A stretch of DNA of 64,000 bases from Saprospirales bacterium GYS_P2D (GTDB taxonomy: Bacteria > Bacteroidota > Bacteroidia > Chitinophagales > Saprospiraceae), in assembly GCA_009833045.1 (NCBI GenBank), contig WUUP01000002.1:372001-436000 (forward strand), written 5' to 3'. Positions 1-8,464 of the stretch are shown here, in pieces. The notes under the pieces were generated by a model that worked only from the letters and a program-made list of their open reading frames with translations, had not been told where the DNA came from and made no database searches. Both the position numbers and the translations under genes were made by a program. Positions within the stretch are counted from its first letter, which is position 1. The number at the start of each line of letters is the position of its first letter.

Positions 1-311
1 CCATCTGGTACATCTCTGTTAAAATTGATGAATCCATATACATTGAGTAAGGAAATAGCAATCACATTCCCACGCTGAAGATGACTAAGAGCTCCATAGT
101 CTATAGCTCTGCGTACGATCTCTATGCCATTGATCTCGTCTCCATGTACGCCTCCCAGAAGTAGCAAAGTAGGTCCCGGTCGCTCACTACAGTATACATG
201 AGCTTTGATATTGATCCTGGTCCCAGAAGGCAGCCTACTCACACTGATGTCCACGATACTACTCTCCCCAGGGCCGATTTCTTGACCCGCTATATTCAGT
301 CCTTCTCTCAT
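1..311 (-). CDS. Succinylglutamate desuccinylase/aspartoacylase-family (M14) protein, N-terminal part
   Basis: The first 103 residues are visible; the rest lies beyond the left edge. A GGVHGDE motif near residue 60 supplies the His and Glu zinc ligands of the AstE/AspA branch of M14 metallocarboxypeptidase-like amidohydrolases, and a following NGIEIVRRA stretch fits the family. The family cleaves N-acyl amino acids or similar amides. The ATG overlaps the rimK stop codon (ATGA), so the two genes are translationally coupled. RimK-type ligases are often found beside such deacylases, which suggests a ligation/removal pair, but the substrate cannot be told from sequence. Absence from annotation elsewhere would only reflect the window edge, not a broken gene. 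Confidence 0.85.
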   Translation of the reverse strand, partial: MREGLNIAGQEIGPGESSIVDISVSRLPSGTRINIKAHVYCSERPGPTLLLLGGVHGDEINGIEIVRRAIDYGALSHLQRGNVIAISLLNVYGFINFNRDVPD

Positions 312-1189
312 TTATTCTTGACACTTCTTTCTATATACTGGATGATTCGTTTAGAGACATCTACTTTGGTCACGGTCTCTATTCCCTCAAGACCCGGCGA
401 GGCATTGACCTCGAGCACCAGTGGACCTCGATCAGAGCGTAGCATATCTACTCCAGCTACTTTGAGACCCATGATCTCCACTGCCCGGAGAGCACATTCG
501 TTTTCTTCATCGGTGAGCTGAGCTGATGTAGCTGTCGCACCCCGATGTAGATTAGATCTGAATTCTCCCTCCTCAGCCTGTCTCACCATACTTGCTACTA
601 CCTCTCCATCTACCACGAATGCTCTGACATCAGATCCTTTAGACTCCTTGACAAACTCTTGGAGCAATATCTTCTGTCGCACCCCTAAAAATGCCTCCAT
701 CATACTCTCCATAGTCTTTTGGTCATCAGCTTTGAGTACTCCCAGACCATGCGTACCACTGACCAGCTTTATTATTTTGGGAAAATTTTCAATTTTATCT
801 GATAATTCACTGATGAAATATTGATTATTACAATACAGAGAAGCTGGCACTGGTATACCATTCATCGATAGGATCTGTAGACAGCTGAGCTTATTGCGAG
901 CATTGAGCAGAGCATCGGCCTCCAAGATGGTATGTACTCCCATACTCTCCAGCTGACGGATCACAGACGCTCCAGTCTGCGTGACGGTATGACCTATCCG
1001 AGGGATCACTGCATCGTATCCCTGCACCGGCTGTCCATTAAAGTAGAGTTCCAATTTACCATTGGACACATACATATCGCAGAGGACATGATCGATCACT
1101 CGTACGAAATGACCCCGACGTCTTGCAGCATTATACAAACTACGAGTACTGTAAAGCTCACTACTTCTGGACAGGATTAATATGCGCAT
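308..1189 (-). CDS. rimK: RimK-family ATP-grasp ligase (alpha-L-glutamate ligase-like)
   Basis: The 293-residue product matches RimK in length and plan: an N-terminal pre-ATP-grasp domain (MRILILSRSSELYSTRSLY), a central lid with a LVSGTHGLGVL nucleotide-binding loop near residue 145, and a C-terminal LEVNASPGLEGIE metal/ATP motif near residue 260. RimK of E. coli adds glutamates to the C terminus of ribosomal protein S6; relatives ligate glutamate to other acceptors, so the acceptor here is inferred at best. It is the first gene of an operon with the M14 deacylase, sharing a 4-nt ATGA overlap. It is transcribed away from the divergent MFS gene; the 130-nt gap shows no clear TAnnTTTG promoter. 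Confidence 0.9.
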   Translation of the reverse strand: MRILILSRSSELYSTRSLYNAARRRGHFVRVIDHVLCDMYVSNGKLELYFNGQPVQGYDAVIPRIGHTVTQTGASVIRQLESMGVHTILEADALLNARNKLSCLQILSMNGIPVPASLYCNNQYFISELSDKIENFPKIIKLVSGTHGLGVLKADDQKTMESMMEAFLGVRQKILLQEFVKESKGSDVRAFVVDGEVVASMVRQAEEGEFRSNLHRGATATSAQLTDEENECALRAVEIMGLKVAGVDMLRSDRGPLVLEVNASPGLEGIETVTKVDVSKRIIQYIERSVKNK

Positions 1190-1318
1190 GATATCCCTTA
1201 TATATTCGTACTATGCTCAGTACAGATTAATAACAGTATTATAAATCACAATATATGGTATAATCAATCAAATCAATCTTAATCAACTATATTGCTACCA
1301 CATCACAAAAAGAATGAT

Positions 1319-2620
1319 ATGGCGAGCGATACGACGGTGCTATTAGATGATAAAAAGGTAATACGGGCATGGGCTCTTTTTGACTGGGCTAACTCTGCCT
1401 ATTCACTGGTCATTTCCACAGCCATATTTCCGATATACTATATCGCCATGTCCCCAGATCACCTCAATATACTGGGCCTCGAAGTGTCTAATAGTGCATT
1501 GTACTCTATATCCATCTCATTCAGCTATCTACTGATCGCTATGATCGCACCTATCTTAGGAGGCATCGCTGACTACGGAGACAAACGACTCTATTTTCTT
1601 AAAATATTCACTACGATTGGTGCTTTTTCTTGTATTGGTCTTTATTTTTTTAATGGGATACCGACTGTTTGGCTGGGTACTATAGCATTTATCATATCTA
1701 CAGTGGGATTTGCAGGGAGTCTCATCTTTTATGATGCCTTCTTACCATCTATAGCCAGCGAGGAGAACTATGATAAAGTCAGTGCTAAAGGCTACGCTTT
1801 TGGCTATGTAGGCAGTGTGATACTTTTAGTATTCATCCTATTGATGAGTCAGAAGCCCACGCTTTTTGGTATGGCAGAGGATAGCTCGCTACCCTATAGA
1901 GTAGGCTTTGTATTAGTCGGCATATGGTGGTTTAGCTTTGCGCAATACTCTTTCTCTCAGCTTCCGAAAGATAAAGGAGGTAAACTTGCAAAAGGCATCG
2001 TCAGACATGGCTACAATGAGCTAAAAGATGTATTTGGTCAACTAAAAAATCAAAAGAACTTGAAACGCTTTTTGATTTCATTTTTCTTTTATAGCGCTGG
2101 AGTGCAGACTGTGATCTATCTCGCTACAGTCTTCGCAGAAAAAGAGCTAAACTTTGAGTCGGCCGAACTCATCCTCACAGTTTTGATCCTTCAGATAGTA
2201 GCGATTTTCGGAGCATTCCTGTTTGCCAGAGTATCTAAGCGCCGTGGATCCAAAAAAGCATTGATCATTATGATCTGTATTTGGATAGCCATCTGTATAG
2301 CAGCGTACTTTACACATACTAAGGCCTTCTTTTTTGGAATCGCATTCTTTGTAGGATTAGTCCTCGGAGGGATACAAAGTAGCTCAAGAGCCAGCTATAG
2401 CAAGCTCTTAGCTAAGAATGAAGATGATCTCAACTCTTACTTTAGCTTTTATGACGTACTCTTCTATCTATCAGTTGTTTTTGGCACATTTGCTTTTGGG
2501 CTAATAGATAATATCACAAACAATCTACGCTACAGCGTACTGATCTTAGCACTCTTTTTTGTGATATCACTCTTCTATCTATCCAAGGTCAAAATAGCTC
2601 ACGACGACCCTACCGACTGA
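1319..2620 (+). CDS. MFS transporter, UMF1/Atg22-like family
   Basis: Membrane protein of about 433 residues with around 11-12 hydrophobic helices. The N-terminal ALFDWANSAYSLVISTAIFPIYY segment is the hallmark of the UMF1 (Atg22-like) MFS branch, which in yeast effluxes amino acids from the vacuole; the bacterial substrate is unknown. An open frame extends upstream to a TTG at 1292, but I prefer the ATG at 1319 because it begins MASDTT about 20 residues before the conserved first helix. A GGIQSSSRASYSKLL motif occurs near residue 355. It is convergent with the beta-helix lipoprotein, with a single base between stop codons and no terminator visible. Confidence 0.88.
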   Translation: MASDTTVLLDDKKVIRAWALFDWANSAYSLVISTAIFPIYYIAMSPDHLNILGLEVSNSALYSISISFSYLLIAMIAPILGGIADYGDKRLYFLKIFTTIGAFSCIGLYFFNGIPTVWLGTIAFIISTVGFAGSLIFYDAFLPSIASEENYDKVSAKGYAFGYVGSVILLVFILLMSQKPTLFGMAEDSSLPYRVGFVLVGIWWFSFAQYSFSQLPKDKGGKLAKGIVRHGYNELKDVFGQLKNQKNLKRFLISFFFYSAGVQTVIYLATVFAEKELNFESAELILTVLILQIVAIFGAFLFARVSKRRGSKKALIIMICIWIAICIAAYFTHTKAFFFGIAFFVGLVLGGIQSSSRASYSKLLAKNEDDLNSYFSFYDVLFYLSVVFGTFAFGLIDNITNNLRYSVLILALFFVISLFYLSKVKIAHDDPTD

Positions 2621-2621
2621 T

Positions 2622-4082
2622 TTACTGGAGCTCATAGCACCCCAGATCAGGCTGCTGATCTCGAGCCGAGCCGTTGATATCGACACGCAGTTCTTCTATA
2701 AGCTGCCCTTGATCGATAGCTACAGAGCTAGAGTCAAGACGATAGTCGCCCATATCAATATCTCTGAATAATGACTCCTGCTGATCATACTCTATACAGT
2801 CCGTACAGTAGCTCTCCACTGGGTACGAGGCATTGAGTTCATCCACTCGGATATATGAGTTTTGGATGCTGACATCCCATGCCTCTGGCAGATCTCCATT
2901 AGTGACGTCTGTGAGATTGAGTTCGTCCCGATTAGATCCAGCCATGATACAGTTTTGGATATCCGCCTTGAGCGGAAGTACGAGGATATTGTTGCAATCG
3001 GGATCGAGGCAGTCAAAATTGTCCATATATAAAGCAGCAGACTGATTACCATAGTTGCCCATAGTCACATGGCGAAGGGTATAGTCTCCACCAGAAGCCA
3101 GTAGTGCACTTTGTCCTCCATTATTATAGATGAGACTATTATCGACAGATATAGTAGAGTTCAGACCAATGAGACCTACATTAGATGTATTAGCTATGAT
3201 AGACTGACGTACTGTGAGATGTGCTGCGCTATCCACTCTGAGGCCAACCACACTATTCTTGATTGTGGTATTTTCGATTAGATTATTTTGGCTCTCTGGG
3301 AGTATTCTGATGCCTGCCCATTGGCCAGAGGTCTCCGCAAAATCAACCTCCAATCGATCTCCCTGCATGATCACAGGCCTGTCTAATGTCCCTAATGAAT
3401 TAATCGAACCATCCTTCATGATGATCAGGCCTCCATCATTGTATATCTGTCCATCGATGATCCCAAGTCCTCCATGAAAATGAACTTTCGCTCCAGCGGG
3501 AATCACCAAACCGCAACTATCCACGAACAGTAATCCATATACCACATAGGGCTTAGGATCGTCCCAGACTATGGTCTGATTGTCACAGGTCAAACGTATC
3601 AGCTGTCCTTTAGCATCCTTAGTCGGATAGTAGTTAGCATTTTGGCCCCAAGCCTCGAGTGTCACATGGACATCTCCATCAACTCCTGATATGATAAGAT
3701 CCTCTGTGATCACAAAAGGACTCTCACTCAACGGTGCATCTGGATCCACAGTCACCTCCACGAATACATAGATACTATCCTGGGCTTTGATAAATATATC
3801 TTCTATCTGATTTCCACTGATCCCATCCACATTGATCCTAAATTTACTATCACTCTCTGCTAAGGCCACCCGATCAAGCATGACATTCTCAGTGGAGCGA
3901 TTGTATATTTTGAACTGCCGAGTGGCACTACCTATCGTCGTGAATACTGTATCAAATCTCATCGTATCGACAGAAGTGCCGATATCCGTCTGTACCGCAT
4001 CTACTATAGTCTCGTCAAAACAACTGACCCAAAGCATCATAAACGAAAGGACGAAGACAATTGGGGCAAATACCTCTTTCAT
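2622..4082 (-). CDS. Secreted right-handed beta-helix lipoprotein
   Basis: Starting at the ATG at 4082 gives a 486-residue product with a lipoprotein signal (MKEVFAPIVFVLSFMMLWVSC, Cys as lipid anchor). The frame is open 20 codons further upstream (to 4142), but those residues precede the signal peptide and are unlikely to be used. The middle of the protein has parallel beta-helix features: IPAGAKVHFHGGLGI, DRPVIMQGDRLE, WAGIRI, LIENTTIKNSVVGL, and further short repeats with Asn/Gly turns, as in Bacteroidota surface proteins annotated as right-handed beta-helix or hypothetical. The C terminus has DINGSARDQQPDLGCYE, typical of choice-of-anchor/beta-helix proteins. No catalytic residues can be assigned. 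Function unknown; outer-membrane-anchored and probably periplasmic or exposed. Confidence 0.8.
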   Translation of the reverse strand: MKEVFAPIVFVLSFMMLWVSCFDETIVDAVQTDIGTSVDTMRFDTVFTTIGSATRQFKIYNRSTENVMLDRVALAESDSKFRINVDGISGNQIEDIFIKAQDSIYVFVEVTVDPDAPLSESPFVITEDLIISGVDGDVHVTLEAWGQNANYYPTKDAKGQLIRLTCDNQTIVWDDPKPYVVYGLLFVDSCGLVIPAGAKVHFHGGLGIIDGQIYNDGGLIIMKDGSINSLGTLDRPVIMQGDRLEVDFAETSGQWAGIRILPESQNNLIENTTIKNSVVGLRVDSAAHLTVRQSIIANTSNVGLIGLNSTISVDNSLIYNNGGQSALLASGGDYTLRHVTMGNYGNQSAALYMDNFDCLDPDCNNILVLPLKADIQNCIMAGSNRDELNLTDVTNGDLPEAWDVSIQNSYIRVDELNASYPVESYCTDCIEYDQQESLFRDIDMGDYRLDSSSVAIDQGQLIEELRVDINGSARDQQPDLGCYELQ

Positions 4083-4162
4083 ATAAGCGGATAAGTTAAA
4101 CGATTTGATGACCTTTGATCTTGAATAAGTCAAATGTCGCACGAAGATAACACATACCTTTC

Positions 4163-4177
4163 GACAAATATTTTGTC
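4163..4177. promoter_or_regulatory. Inverted repeat in divergent promoter region
   Basis: Perfect 6-bp arms GACAAA and TTTGTC around a TAT centre. It lies between the divergent beta-helix lipoprotein and the glycosyltransferase operon, 20 bp before the latter's start codon. It is a candidate operator; no binding protein is identified. Confidence 0.35.
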
Positions 4178-4196
4178 AGACAGCATAAGATAACAT

Positions 4197-4904
4197 TTGA
4201 GAGATACGACTACACATATACCTATCATAGACGTCATCATCCCTGCCTATAATGAGGAAAAATCGATATCCCATGTAGTCAACGATATCCCTAAAGACTG
4301 GGTCCGCAACATCATCGTCGCTAACAATGGCAGTAAGGACCAAACGAAAGAGAATGCCCTCGCTGCAGGTGCCGTAGTGGTAGATGAGCCCCAAGCAGGC
4401 TACGGAATCGCCTGTCTCAAAGGCCTGGAATATGTAGCGAATCTACAAGTCAAGCCAGATATCATTGTATTCATCGATGGTGACTACTCCGACTATCCAG
4501 AACAGCTCCAAGAGCTGGTCGCTCCTATCACAGACGAAAGCTATGACATGGTGATAGGCTCTCGTGCATTAGGTGATATGGAGCCAGGATCGATGACCAT
4601 CCCACAAGTATTTGGTAATTGGCTGGCAACTAATCTTATCAGACTTATCTATAAATATGAGTTTACTGATTTGGGGCCATTCAGAGCGATAAGATATAAT
4701 CGATTGATAGAAATCGACATGCAAGACAAAGATTTTGGATGGACAGTAGAAATGCAGGTAAAAGCTGCCAAGATGGGTCTCAAATGCACTGAAATAGCAG
4801 CACGATACAGAAAGCGCATAGGCAAGTCAAAGGTATCTGGCACTATAAAAGGCACCTTTTTAGCAGGTCATAAGATCTTGTGGACCATATTCAAACTGAT
4901 ATAG
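4197..4904 (+). CDS. Family 2 glycosyltransferase (polyprenyl-phosphate sugar synthase-like)
   Basis: GT-A-fold enzyme of 235 residues. VIIPAYNEEKSI at the N terminus binds the nucleotide, and FIDGDYSDYP near residue 95 is the metal-binding DxD-type loop. Overall it resembles dolichol/undecaprenyl-phosphate mannose or glucose synthases without C-terminal membrane helices. Such enzymes transfer a sugar from a nucleotide donor to a lipid phosphate, which can then feed GT-C enzymes; the gene two places downstream is such a GT-C protein, so a lipid-linked donor route is plausible (inference). The start must be the TTG at 4197: an in-frame TAA lies two codons upstream and there is no ATG before the conserved motif. 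The next gene starts 1 nt after the stop. Confidence 0.85.
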   Translation: MRDTTTHIPIIDVIIPAYNEEKSISHVVNDIPKDWVRNIIVANNGSKDQTKENALAAGAVVVDEPQAGYGIACLKGLEYVANLQVKPDIIVFIDGDYSDYPEQLQELVAPITDESYDMVIGSRALGDMEPGSMTIPQVFGNWLATNLIRLIYKYEFTDLGPFRAIRYNRLIEIDMQDKDFGWTVEMQVKAAKMGLKCTEIAARYRKRIGKSKVSGTIKGTFLAGHKILWTIFKLI

Positions 4905-4905
4905 G

Positions 4906-6426
4906 ATGATCACAGCATTCATCACATATCAGATGATCATTGAGATAGTAGGATATACATTGATGATCCTTTATGGCCTGTCACTATTGGTCATTACCAT
5001 CTACTGTATGATGCAGTTTCACCTGCTGTACTATTATAAAAGGTTTAAACATCGCTTCTTCGCTGAAGATGATAGTCGGAGCATAGTCGAAGATAGCGAC
5101 CTGCCCTATGTCACTATTCAGCTCCCGATATACAATGAAAAATATGTAATTGATAGACTGCTCGATAGTATTGCTAAACTGGACTATCCTAAATCAAAAT
5201 ATGAAATACACATCCTCGATGACTCTACAGATGAGACAGTAGAGATTGTCAAGAAGGCTGTTGCTCGATACAGAGAGATGGGCTTTAATATCAGTCAAGT
5301 CACACGCCCAACTCGCACTGGATATAAAGCAGGAGCACTCAAAGAGGCGATGCACGAAGCGATGGGAGAGTTCATCGCCATATTTGATGCTGACTTTCTA
5401 CCACATCCTTCTTTCTTAAGAGAGTCCATCAAGCATTTCGCAAACGAAAATGTAGGAATCGTACAAACTCGATGGGGCCATATCAATCAAGACTACTCTC
5501 TACTCACTGAGGTACAGGCCTTTCAGCTTAATGTACATTTCACTATTGAGCAAATGGGAAGAAGAGCGGGCAAGTTGCTACTACAGTTTAACGGGACAGC
5601 TGGGGTGTGGCGCAGGAGCTGCATAGATGGCGCTGGTGGATGGGAGGCAGATACGTTGACAGAAGATCTTGACTTGAGCTATAGAGCGCAGCTGAGAGGC
5701 TGGCAGGTGGTCTATCTCGAGCAGCACATATCCCCTGCAGAGCTACCAGCTGAGATGTCTGGTCTCAAATCACAACAATTCAGATGGATGAAAGGAGGAG
5801 CAGAGAATGCCCGTAAATTACTCCCACAGATTTGGTCATCCTCCCTTAGTTTTAGACAAAAGCTTCATGCATCTATGCACCTATTAGGATCAACGGTGTT
5901 TTTAGCAGTATTTACTTTAGGTGTGCTTAGTGTACCTCTTACCTTCTTGATCAATCCGCTATCTATCGATGCTTCAGGCATGATATACTTTATGGTCAGT
6001 CTACTCTCCATCCTGATCATCTACTATGTAGCGAATGTACAAGTGGCTTGGCAAAAAGAAAACAAGCTCAAGATGGTCTTAAAGTTCATCTTTTTATTCC
6101 CTATTTTTTTGGCTCTTTCTATGGGCTTATCTTTTCACAATTCATTAGCTGTGATCCAAGGGTGGATCGGTAAAAAAACAGCATTTATCAGGACTCCAAA
6201 GTTTGGTATCAAAAGGCTCGGAGATCAGTTCAAAGGGAAAAAATACATTACAGCTAAGTTTGATAAAGTAACTGTTGGCGAAGGTTTATTATTCCTATAT
6301 TTTGGTAGTGCTCTACTCTACAGCCTCCATACAGGCGAACAATATTTCCTACCCATGCACATTCTATTGACTATGGGATATGGCCTAATATTCTATTTTT
6401 CTGTCAAGCATCTGAGAATGAAGTAA
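4906..6426 (+). CDS. Processive family 2 glycosyltransferase, cellulose-synthase-like, membrane-bound
   Basis: The 506-residue product has an N-terminal membrane segment (about 10-40), a cytoplasmic GT-A domain, and four or so C-terminal helices. The full signature of processive beta-glycosyltransferases is present: PIYNE at 74-78, DDST at 105-108, DAD at 161-163, TED at 252-254 and QQFRW at 290-294 (QxxRW). It resembles bacterial CesA/Csl-like or glucomannan-synthase-like enzymes found in Bacteroidota, without a PilZ domain. It is the middle gene of a tightly packed three-gene operon, with a 1-nt gap before and a TAATG overlap after. The polymer made is not predictable from sequence. Confidence 0.88.
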   Translation: MITAFITYQMIIEIVGYTLMILYGLSLLVITIYCMMQFHLLYYYKRFKHRFFAEDDSRSIVEDSDLPYVTIQLPIYNEKYVIDRLLDSIAKLDYPKSKYEIHILDDSTDETVEIVKKAVARYREMGFNISQVTRPTRTGYKAGALKEAMHEAMGEFIAIFDADFLPHPSFLRESIKHFANENVGIVQTRWGHINQDYSLLTEVQAFQLNVHFTIEQMGRRAGKLLLQFNGTAGVWRRSCIDGAGGWEADTLTEDLDLSYRAQLRGWQVVYLEQHISPAELPAEMSGLKSQQFRWMKGGAENARKLLPQIWSSSLSFRQKLHASMHLLGSTVFLAVFTLGVLSVPLTFLINPLSIDASGMIYFMVSLLSILIIYYVANVQVAWQKENKLKMVLKFIFLFPIFLALSMGLSFHNSLAVIQGWIGKKTAFIRTPKFGIKRLGDQFKGKKYITAKFDKVTVGEGLLFLYFGSALLYSLHTGEQYFLPMHILLTMGYGLIFYFSVKHLRMK

Positions 6427-7772
6427 TGGCTGGTGTAAAGCAGCATATCGACCTTCGATTCTTAATACTTGCGTTGATATATATTGTCAGTTTAGGATGC
6501 TTAGGATTCTATCCTGAGCAAAGTAACTTCCGGATCATCAGTACCTGCTTTACTCTATCATTTGGTGTTTATGCCTATTGGATATTTTTTGCCAAAAATG
6601 TAAATCTAAAATGGCTCATTGGGATCGCAGTGATGGTTCGCTTTATGCTTCTGTTTGCATTTCCTAATCTCTCGGATGATATATATAGATTCATCTGGGA
6701 CGGGAGAATGCTTCATACCGGGTATAACCCTTACCTGCATCTACCATCAGATATTGTAGGGCAGCACCCTGCCCTATCTCAAGATCTTTACGATAAACTC
6801 AATTCGCCAGACTACTATACGATTTATACACCCATCAATCAGCTAATCAATTGGATTGCTACTGCTATCACAACATCTGATTACTATTGGGAGGCAGTGA
6901 TTTATAAAGGCTTTCTATTCGCTGCGGAGCTTCTCACCATGATATTCTTAGTACGTATCTGTCGCATATGGGGATTGCCTGCATATCGGTCCATTCTGTA
7001 TTTGCTTAATCCATTAGTGATCATCGAGATCATGGCGAACGCTCATTTTGAAGGCGTAATGGTCATGTTTATATGTCTATCACTATACTACCTGAGTAGG
7101 TCAAAACTAACATCCGCCAGCCTTAGTCTTTCTGGATCTATCGGAGCCAAAATCCTCCCTCTTATGTTTACACCAGCATGGTTAAACTATTACTATCACA
7201 ATAAGAACTGGAAGAAGTACTTGTTCGTTCTTTCGATTGGCTGCATCATCTTCCTCTGCACGGTTGTCTATAGTATTCTATTCTTAGATAGTGAGCTCTC
7301 TCAGAGTTTAGGGCTTTACATTAATAAGTTTGAATTTAATGGAGGGATCTACTATCTACTACGATGGATAGGCTATCAGATATATGGTTTCAATCTGATC
7401 CACATTATAGGCCCTTTACTCACAGGAGCTACTTTGATATCTATTCTTTACCTATCGTTTAAGACCAAGATTAGACATCCAGGACAGCTTAGCAAAGTCA
7501 TGTTCTTTTCATGGCTGATCTTTCTTCTCTTATCTCGGACATTACACCCGTGGTATCTGATACCCTTAATATTCTTAGGATCGATACAAAATCAACGTTA
7601 TTACTTCTACGCTTTATGGAGCTATCTCATCACGTGGACCTATAAAAACTATAGCTATACTCCCTATTACGAGAATATAGCTATAGTGTCAGTCGAATAT
7701 ACTTTTGTGTTCACGTTGATCTACTATGAAGTTTTTCACAAAGACAATGCGAAACGAGTTTCTTTAAAGTGA
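6426..7772 (+). CDS. Polytopic GT-C-type glycosyltransferase (mannosyltransferase-like)
   Basis: The 448-residue membrane protein has about ten or eleven helices. The first extracytoplasmic loop carries SDDIYRFIWDGRML (residues about 84-97); the paired acidic residues at this place are the catalytic feature of GT-C enzymes that use polyprenyl-phosphate sugars (mannosyltransferase/DUF2029-like). It overlaps the preceding gene by one base, and the operon supplies a possible lipid-donor synthase (first gene) and a processive transferase (second). I infer joint action in an envelope glycolipid or polysaccharide. Its 3' end overlaps the convergent small secreted gene by 9 nt. Confidence 0.78.
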   Translation: MAGVKQHIDLRFLILALIYIVSLGCLGFYPEQSNFRIISTCFTLSFGVYAYWIFFAKNVNLKWLIGIAVMVRFMLLFAFPNLSDDIYRFIWDGRMLHTGYNPYLHLPSDIVGQHPALSQDLYDKLNSPDYYTIYTPINQLINWIATAITTSDYYWEAVIYKGFLFAAELLTMIFLVRICRIWGLPAYRSILYLLNPLVIIEIMANAHFEGVMVMFICLSLYYLSRSKLTSASLSLSGSIGAKILPLMFTPAWLNYYYHNKNWKKYLFVLSIGCIIFLCTVVYSILFLDSELSQSLGLYINKFEFNGGIYYLLRWIGYQIYGFNLIHIIGPLLTGATLISILYLSFKTKIRHPGQLSKVMFFSWLIFLLLSRTLHPWYLIPLIFLGSIQNQRYYFYALWSYLITWTYKNYSYTPYYENIAIVSVEYTFVFTLIYYEVFHKDNAKRVSLK

Positions 7773-8300
7773 AGAAAGCGAATAATCTATTTTGGGGTCG
7801 CTCATATATGCAAAGTCAAAATCACGCTCTCTGACATCTATTCTAATCTGAGATGGGTCTTCTATACCGCTACCCAATACATCGATGACCATAAAATCTG
7901 TTGACACACCAAGATATTGCAACTCTTCCACCACTCTGACCAACCTGTCATATGCCGCTGAGTTATTTGCTACATTAATATAGATGTGATTATTCAGATT
8001 GCCCATGAGCTTATAAGCTATGACTTTCAGCGTATATACATCTTCGATTTCAAGAGCACTACCATGATCTGGAAAGTCTATTAGAAAAGATTTGTTCTCT
8101 TTTATGTCTTTAGCTGGCTCTTCTACATAGCGTAGGACTTCTATTAGTCGACCTTCATTGTCTACATAAGCCCAAGCCATCTTAGCGTCTATCTGGACTT
8201 GCTTTAGTTCGTATCCATTAGTAGTGGAAGTATCGGTTGATGAGATAGCGAAAGGCAAAATACCAATCATAAATAGCAGAGATAATACTACTTGTTTCAT
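7764..8300 (-). CDS. Small secreted protein of unknown function
   Basis: The 178-residue product has an N-terminal signal peptide (MKQVVLSLLFMIGILPFAIS) and no further membrane segment. The mature part is mixed alpha/beta in appearance (AYVDNEGRLIEVLRYVEEP; HIYINVANNSAAYDRLVRVVEEL) and acidic. I do not recognise a family; an OmpA-like or SIMPL-type periplasmic fold would be possible but cannot be supported. It has its own transcription unit, convergent with and overlapping the GT-C gene by 9 nt, and it lies downstream of the terminator that closes the gld operon on the same strand, so it needs its own promoter within 8301-8406. Confidence 0.7.
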   Translation of the reverse strand: MKQVVLSLLFMIGILPFAISSTDTSTTNGYELKQVQIDAKMAWAYVDNEGRLIEVLRYVEEPAKDIKENKSFLIDFPDHGSALEIEDVYTLKVIAYKLMGNLNNHIYINVANNSAAYDRLVRVVEELQYLGVSTDFMVIDVLGSGIEDPSQIRIDVRERDFDFAYMSDPKIDYSLSSL

Positions 8301-8406
8301 CTTAATAGGTTTTGGTTACTTAATTATGACATAAGTTAAAACCTTTAAGTGCGGTAGGTCATCAGGAAAAACCAGATGATATAGCAAGGGTAAACCCTAA
8401 AAACAA

Positions 8407-8436
8407 CAAAAGCCTTCGAAATATCGAAGGCTTTTG
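8407..8436 (-). terminator. Rho-independent terminator of the gldKLMN operon
   Basis: A perfect 13-bp stem (arms CAAAAGCCTTCGA and TCGAAGGCTTTTG) around an AATA/TATT loop, followed on the minus strand by TTGTTTTT. It sits 28 nt beyond the gldN stop codon, the right place to end the T9SS transcript. This is the strongest terminator in the window. Confidence 0.9.
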
Positions 8437-8464
8437 TATTATATATTGTGGTTACAATAGACTA

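Noticed and set aside
198-521. Open frame of 107 codons on the plus strand
   Set aside because: Antisense to the M14 deacylase/rimK junction, where the minus-strand ATGA coupling is clear.
2622-4082. T9SS C-terminal sorting domain on the beta-helix lipoprotein
   Set aside because: The C terminus ends DQQPDLGCYELQ and lacks the conserved blocks of a sorting domain; the lipobox already explains export.
8377-8395. Short repeat AGGGT-AA-ACCCT near 8390
   Set aside because: Five-base arms with a two-base loop are too small to support as a separate signal beside the strong terminator.
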